This document shows, one piece after another, positions 12,995 through 16,748 of a stretch of 16,748 nucleotides of DNA. The notes beneath the pieces are model-generated. The model was not told the DNA's origin. It worked only from the letters and a program-made list of their open reading frames with translations, and made no database searches. Each line of letters opens with the position of its first letter. Position 1 is the stretch's first letter. Both the position numbers and the translations under genes were made by a program. This stretch comes from Campylobacteraceae bacterium (GTDB lineage: Bacteria > Campylobacterota > Campylobacteria > Campylobacterales > Sulfurospirillaceae): contig JAFLKZ010000078.1 of assembly GCA_019162915.1 (NCBI GenBank), positions 1 through 16,748 of the forward strand, read 5' to 3'.

Positions 12995-15717
12995 GTGGTA
13001 TATTTGAGCCTTATTTGGCACTTGAAGCGAGTGCGGGAAGTGGTAAAACTTTTGCACTCAGTGTGCGTTATCTTTCCTTACTTTTTTTGGGTGCAAGTCC
13101 TCAAAAGATAGTTGCACTGACGTTTACTAATAAATCAGCCAGTGAGATGAAGCAGAGGATTTTTGAAACACTCAAACACCTTGAAACCAAAGATGAGTTA
13201 GATGCGATATGTACGCAAATAGGCAAAACAAGAGAAACAGTTTTGAGTGAGCGTGATGGCGTGATGCAAAAATTACTGCAAGCTGATATCAAAATCTCTA
13301 CGCTAGACTCTTTTTTTGGGGCCATTTTGCGCCATTTTGCTTTACATGTAGGCTTGATGCCTGATTTTAAAACAGAACAAAATGGTTTAGAAAATGAAAT
13401 TTTAAAAAGATTTTTAAAGCGATGCAAAAGTGACACGATGTACGATTCGCTCATCTCGTTTAGCATCAATGAAAATAAAAAACTAGGCGACATTTTTAAA
13501 CTACTTGACTTACTCTATCAAAAGAAAGGTGAGTTTGACATCACGGTTTTAAAAAGAGAATCGTATGTTTCTGAGGCTAAAATCTTTGTGATTTTAAAAC
13601 AGATGCGCGAACTCTTTGAAGACTTAGGGCTTGGAAGTAGGGGGCTAAATACTTTTGAAGCAGACTCCATCGAAAAAGTAATGACCAAAGGTTTTTTACA
13701 AAAAGAAGATTTTGGGTATTGGGATTATAAAAAGTTTGCCAACGAGGGTGCCAATGTGCTTTTAGGCGAACTGAAAAGAGAACTTGAAAACTATTTTAAT
13801 GCCAAAGAGGCTTATTTTCTAGGGGAACTTGGCAAGCTTTTTAACATTTATGATGGCGCACTTTTACAAGTTTCCAAAGAGTATGCACAACTGAGCTTCA
13901 ATGATGTGACTAACCGACTGTATACACTTTTGAAGCATACTATTGCCAAAGATTTTTTATATTTTAGGTTGGATGGAACGATTGAGCATCTTTTGATTGA
14001 TGAGTTTCAAGACACCAGCGTAGTGCAGTATAAAATCCTAGAACCCATCATCGAAGAAATTCGCTCAGGTGTGGGATCGAAAAATTTTAAAACGCTCTTT
14101 TTTGTAGGCGATATTAAGCAGTCTATTTACCGATTTAGGGGAGGCGCTAAGGAGCTTTTTGGATATGTTCGGGAAAAACTCTCTTTACATGTAAACGCTT
14201 TGGATACTAATTATCGAAGCCTTCAAAACGTTGTTGAATTTGTAAATGATACTTTTATAGGTAAGTTAAAGCAGTACGAACCTCAAAAAGTAGCCAAACC
14301 TAATAACGATGGTTTTGTAAGCGTCATCCTTGATAATGAGACAGAAAAAAGCGTTCTTTCTTCTATTGAAAGATTGCTCAGTGGTGGTGTCAAGCCAAAA
14401 GATATCGCACTTTTGGTACACACTAACAAAGATGCAGGCACGATTAAAGAGACGATTTTGGAGCATTTCCCTCATTTACATGTAAGGCTAGAAGCGACAT
14501 TGCGATTGGTCGAGGTCAATGTGGTGAAAGCCATTATTTATCTTCTCAAATATCTTTATTTTAAAGAAAATATCTATCTTGCGCATTTTTTAACCCTTAC
14601 TTCTCATTCTTGGAAGGATGAGGTGGAGCTGAGGGGACTTTATATTAATGAGACTCCTTTTGTGTTGATAGAAAAAATAATCTCTAAATTTGGACTCTTT
14701 GATAATGGGGCAGATTTACTGAAGTTTTTAGAAGTGTCGAGTCGATTTGAAGATATTGAAGCCTTTTTATTTGCCGTGGATACGCTGAGTGATGAAGCGA
14801 AAAGTGAAGATGAAGAAGGGTTGCGTGTGCTGACTATCCACAAGTCTAAGGGTTTAGAATTTGAGCATGTCATCATTGTCGATAAATTTACCAAAGACAA
14901 TAATAAATCCAATACGATTTTATACGAATATAACGACATTGATATTAGTGGTGTATATCTGAATATGAGTGGCAGAGAATACGTTGATGAGGTTTACAAT
15001 AAAGCCAAAGAAAAAGAGAAACGGCTCTCCCTTGAAGACAAACTCAACGCGCAATATGTGGCATTTACCAGAGCCAAACGCTCTTTAATCGTGTGTGCCA
15101 AAGAAGAGGGAAGTACTTTTGAACCACTGCTGCTTAGTCCGTTTGAAATCGGCACTATCATCCCTAGTGCGTGCGAAAAAGAAAAAGAGGCTGAAGTAAT
15201 TAGTGTTTACAAACCGCAAAAGTACGGCTCACAAGAACTACTCTCTTCTCAAGAAGAAGTTGAGCAAATCGACATCAAAGCTATCACTTTTGGCATCGCT
15301 TTGCATTATATGTTAGAGATGCTAGAAGAATTTGATAAGGCTTCTCTTGGTAATGCTTATACCGCTTTGAAAAATAGATACACGCAAATTTTAACTGAAA
15401 TGGAACTACGAGATATTTATGCAAGAGTGGAAAGATTATTGGGATGTCAAGAATTTTTGCAATTGACTCACGGGGCTAAAATTTCGAAAGAACAACCGCT
15501 ATTTTATAAGCAAGAACGCAAACAAATCGACCTTCTATTGGAGTTTAGCGATAAGATAATAGTAGTAGACTATAAAAGCTCTTATGCCGAGAGTGCAAAG
15601 CACAAAGAGCAAGTAGCTATTTACCAAGAAGCACTTAGCGATATCTTTGCCTTACCTGTTGTGGGATATGTTTGCTACCTTAAAAATGATGGAATAGCAC
15701 TCATAAAAAGCTTATAA
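12991..15717 (+). CDS. addA: AddA-like subunit: UvrD/RecB-type helicase with C-terminal nuclease
   Basis: 908 residues from ATG 12991, overlapping the addB stop (ATGA) with GAGGAG at 12980-12985; the upstream TTG at 12952 is unlikely. Superfamily 1 helicase motifs appear in order: Walker A ASAGSGKT (Lys19), Ia LTFTNKSASEMKQRI, LLIDEFQDTS (II), FVGDIKQSIYRFRGG (III), LDTNYRS (IV), LTIHKSKGLEFEHVIIVD (V) and YVAFTRAKRSLIV (VI). The C-terminal RecB-type nuclease has a His in GIALHYMLEML, Asp847 in QIDLLLEF, and Asp860/Lys862 in VVDYKSS. It is shorter than Bacillus AddA (~1,230). It acts with AddB as an ATP-driven translocase and nuclease at DNA ends. Two exact TTACATGTAA copies and one near match lie inside. 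Confidence 0.93.
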   Translation: MSGIFEPYLALEASAGSGKTFALSVRYLSLLFLGASPQKIVALTFTNKSASEMKQRIFETLKHLETKDELDAICTQIGKTRETVLSERDGVMQKLLQADIKISTLDSFFGAILRHFALHVGLMPDFKTEQNGLENEILKRFLKRCKSDTMYDSLISFSINENKKLGDIFKLLDLLYQKKGEFDITVLKRESYVSEAKIFVILKQMRELFEDLGLGSRGLNTFEADSIEKVMTKGFLQKEDFGYWDYKKFANEGANVLLGELKRELENYFNAKEAYFLGELGKLFNIYDGALLQVSKEYAQLSFNDVTNRLYTLLKHTIAKDFLYFRLDGTIEHLLIDEFQDTSVVQYKILEPIIEEIRSGVGSKNFKTLFFVGDIKQSIYRFRGGAKELFGYVREKLSLHVNALDTNYRSLQNVVEFVNDTFIGKLKQYEPQKVAKPNNDGFVSVILDNETEKSVLSSIERLLSGGVKPKDIALLVHTNKDAGTIKETILEHFPHLHVRLEATLRLVEVNVVKAIIYLLKYLYFKENIYLAHFLTLTSHSWKDEVELRGLYINETPFVLIEKIISKFGLFDNGADLLKFLEVSSRFEDIEAFLFAVDTLSDEAKSEDEEGLRVLTIHKSKGLEFEHVIIVDKFTKDNNKSNTILYEYNDIDISGVYLNMSGREYVDEVYNKAKEKEKRLSLEDKLNAQYVAFTRAKRSLIVCAKEEGSTFEPLLLSPFEIGTIIPSACEKEKEAEVISVYKPQKYGSQELLSSQEEVEQIDIKAITFGIALHYMLEMLEEFDKASLGNAYTALKNRYTQILTEMELRDIYARVERLLGCQEFLQLTHGAKISKEQPLFYKQERKQIDLLLEFSDKIIVVDYKSSYAESAKHKEQVAIYQEALSDIFALPVVGYVCYLKNDGIALIKSL
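13342..13351. repeat. Near match to the palindrome (TTACATGTAG), in addA
   Basis: Nine of ten bases match; it reads TTTACATGTAGG from 13341 and codes for L-H-V-G. It is probably a diverged member of the repeat series. Confidence 0.45.
14185..14194. repeat. TTACATGTAA palindrome, copy 5 (in addA)
   Basis: Reads TTTACATGTAAAC from 14184 and codes for L-H-V-N just upstream of helicase motif IV (LDTNYRS). Confidence 0.7.
14476..14485. repeat. TTACATGTAA palindrome, copy 6 (in addA)
   Basis: Reads TTTACATGTAAGG from 14475, identical over 13 bases to the intergenic copy at 349, and codes for L-H-V-R. It is only 291 bases from copy 5. Confidence 0.7.
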
Positions 15718-15743
15718 CATACTTAATTTAAGCAATATTAAAG

Positions 15744-15760
15744 TTTTTTTTTACTACAAT
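15744..15760 (+). promoter_or_regulatory. Candidate promoter of rplM-rpsI
   Basis: TACAAT at 15755-15760 is a -10-like hexamer 56 bases before the rplM ATG, directly preceded by a T9 run (15744-15752) and A/T-rich DNA. It fits the Campylobacterota pattern of a T-rich tract with no -35. Confidence 0.5.
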
Positions 15761-15773
15761 CTCACTTCGTTAT

Positions 15774-15786
15774 TCCCCCAAGGGGA
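15774..15786 (+). promoter_or_regulatory. Short G/C hairpin in the rplM leader
   Basis: TCCCC (15774-15778) can pair with GGGGA (15782-15786) across a 3-base loop, a G/C-rich element in an otherwise A/T-rich leader and about 30 bases before the rplM start. It would lie in the 5' untranslated region. It could be a target for autogenous control by L13, which is reported for E. coli rplM, but no shared structure has been shown. Confidence 0.35.
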
Positions 15787-15816
15787 GTAAATATTTTTGG
15801 CAAAGGTTTCAACAAC

Positions 15817-16248
15817 ATGAAAGCTACAATAGCTATAAAAGCATGCGAAGTAAAACGCGATTGGATCGTAGTTGATGCTGCCGGCAAGAGATTTGGAAAA
15901 GTCTTAACCGAGGTAGCAACACTTCTTAGAGGAAAACATAAACCTTATTATACTCCAAACGTTGACTGTGGTGACTTCGTTATCATCATCAATGCGGAAA
16001 AAGTAGAGTTTAGTGGAACAAAACTACAAACAAAATTGTATCACAGACATACTGGATACTTTGGTGGTGTAAAAACTGACAAATTGGTTGATCTTTTAAA
16101 CAATAACCCAGCGAAATTGTATAGACTTGCAGCAAGAGGAATGTTACCAAAAACAAACCTAGCTAAAGACATGATCAAAAAGCTGAAAGTTTACGCTGGT
16201 AGTGAGCATCCTCACACCGCACAAGTTTGTAAGGCAGAGGTAAAGTAA
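15817..16248 (+). CDS. rplM: 50S ribosomal protein L13
   Basis: 143 residues, the normal length (E. coli 142). Family hallmarks are present: RDWIVVDAAGKRFGKVLTEVATLLRGKHKPYYTPNVDCGDFVIIINAEKVEFSGTK, YHRHTGYFGG, and KLKVYAGSEHPHTAQ near the C-terminus. L13 is an early assembly protein of the large ribosomal subunit. AAAGG at 15802-15806 lies 10 bases before the ATG. It is followed by rpsI after a single base, the near-universal bacterial pair. Confidence 0.98.
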   Translation: MKATIAIKACEVKRDWIVVDAAGKRFGKVLTEVATLLRGKHKPYYTPNVDCGDFVIIINAEKVEFSGTKLQTKLYHRHTGYFGGVKTDKLVDLLNNNPAKLYRLAARGMLPKTNLAKDMIKKLKVYAGSEHPHTAQVCKAEVK

Positions 16249-16249
16249 C

Positions 16250-16642
16250 ATGGCGAAAGTATATGCAACTGGAAAAAGAAAAACAGCTATTGCTAAAGTT
16301 TGGGTTACTACTGCAGGTAGTGGCAAAATTATAGTAAATGGTATTGATTTTGAAGCATGGCTTGGTGGTCACGCAACAATTAAAATGCGTGTTCGTCAAC
16401 CACTCGTTCTTACTAAACAAGAGACAAGTTTTGACATTAAAGCCTCTACTCAAGGTGGCGGTTATTCAGCTCAAGCTGATGCTCTAAGACATGGTATTTC
16501 TAAAGCACTTGCTGCTATAGATGCTGATTTTAGAACAATCTTAAAACCATTTGGTTTACTAACTCGTGATTCAAGAATCGTTGAGCGTAAAAAATATGGT
16601 AGAAAGAAAGCAAGAAGAAGTCCTCAGTTCTCAAAACGTTAA
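16250..16642 (+). CDS. rpsI: 30S ribosomal protein S9
   Basis: 130 residues, full length. It starts MAKVYATGKRKTAIAKVWV and ends KKYGRKKARRSPQFSKR; the C-terminal S-K-R is the universally conserved tail that reaches the P-site tRNA in the small subunit. The middle QGGGYSAQADALRHGISKAL is also typical. GAGG at 16237-16240 is its ribosome site, within the end of rplM. Two hairpins follow the stop, so the operon probably ends here. Confidence 0.98.
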   Translation: MAKVYATGKRKTAIAKVWVTTAGSGKIIVNGIDFEAWLGGHATIKMRVRQPLVLTKQETSFDIKASTQGGGYSAQADALRHGISKALAAIDADFRTILKPFGLLTRDSRIVERKKYGRKKARRSPQFSKR

Positions 16643-16652
16643 TCGTTCTTTG

Positions 16653-16674
16653 CAAAAGTCTTTCGAGGCTTTTG
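16653..16674 (+). terminator. First hairpin after rpsI
   Basis: CAAAAGTC (16653-16660) pairs with GGCTTTTG (16667-16674) with one G-U pair and a 6-base loop, 10 bases after the rpsI stop. There is little T tract after it, so it probably works with the stronger hairpin that follows. Confidence 0.5.
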
Positions 16675-16680
16675 TACTTT

Positions 16681-16710
16681 ATGCAAGGGATTTATCCCTT
16701 GCATATTTTC
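16681..16710 (+). terminator. Terminator of rplM-rpsI
   Basis: ATGCAAGGGAT (16681-16691) and ATCCCTTGCAT (16694-16704) are perfect 11-base complements with a 2-base gap; the real loop would be about 4 bases. ATTTT follows. It is the strongest terminator-like structure in the last 100 bases. I see no further gene before the window ends. Confidence 0.75.
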
Positions 16711-16748
16711 TACATTTCACTAAAATCCTCAAATTATTTCTATTTTAA

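Noticed and set aside
13101..13493. 130-residue minus-strand open frame inside addA
   Set aside because: Lies opposite conserved helicase sequence; composition is that of a complement shadow.
1..16748. Search for CRISPR arrays, tRNA/rRNA genes, insertion sequences or attachment sites
   Set aside because: Nothing found: no regularly spaced repeats of 20 or more bases, no transposase or integrase, no cloverleaf-like sequence; genes are contiguous housekeeping genes in a conserved order.

Overview
The window is a densely packed stretch of AT-rich bacterial chromosome with every gene on the + strand. Gene content, order and protein style indicate a Campylobacterota (epsilonproteobacterial) genome. 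The order purA / FliJ-like / MotE-like / DUF507 / carA / DsbD_2-type membrane protein / PAS histidine kinase / OmpR-type regulator / ccoNOQP / DUF4006 / small proteins / FixH / addB / addA / rplM / rpsI matches, as I recall it, the Campylobacter jejuni Cj1498c-Cj1479c block. Sulfurospirillum is my best guess for the genus, but that is inference without a database search. I see no mobile element, CRISPR array, tRNA or rRNA.

Layout. (1) 1-1331: the 3' end of purA (adenylosuccinate synthetase), a FliJ-like coiled-coil protein, and a secreted MotE/MgtE_N-type protein probably tied to the flagellar motor. (2) 1355-3084: a promoter, then DUF507 and carA (small subunit of carbamoyl-phosphate synthetase), overlapping by ATGA. 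(3) 3085-5688: a DsbD_2/TauE-like membrane protein whose start codon is unclear, a cytosolic PAS histidine kinase with an Aer-like PAS, and an OmpR-family response regulator. (4) 5689-10530: a strong ccoN promoter, then ccoN-ccoO-ccoQ-ccoP encoding cbb3-type cytochrome c oxidase. The same run continues with DUF4006, a 33-residue single-helix protein, a TPM-like secreted/membrane protein and a FixH-family protein, and closes with a 13-bp terminator hairpin. (5) 10617-15717: a promoter and the overlapping addB-addA pair (helicase-nuclease for double-strand-break repair). (6) 15744-16704: promoter and leader, rplM-rpsI (ribosomal proteins L13 and S9) and a double hairpin terminator.

How the genes work together. 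The central block is a high-affinity terminal oxidase with likely assembly factors (FixH, DUF4006, the 33-aa protein, the DsbD_2 protein). Next to it is a two-component system whose PAS resembles redox-sensing ones and which could adjust oxidase expression. The flanking genes are housekeeping (purine and pyrimidine/arginine precursor synthesis, recombination, translation) and motility accessory genes.

The most unusual signal is not a gene. The palindrome TTACATGTAA occurs exactly six times, plus one near match. All copies extend to TTTACATGTAAR on one strand, and they lie in unrelated genes, in different reading frames and in one intergenic gap. By a rough base-composition estimate about 0.06 copies would be expected. 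Other points of note are the candidate ATC start codon, the 33-aa microprotein in the oxidase operon, and an 11-bp periodic A/T pattern upstream of the ccoN -10 element.
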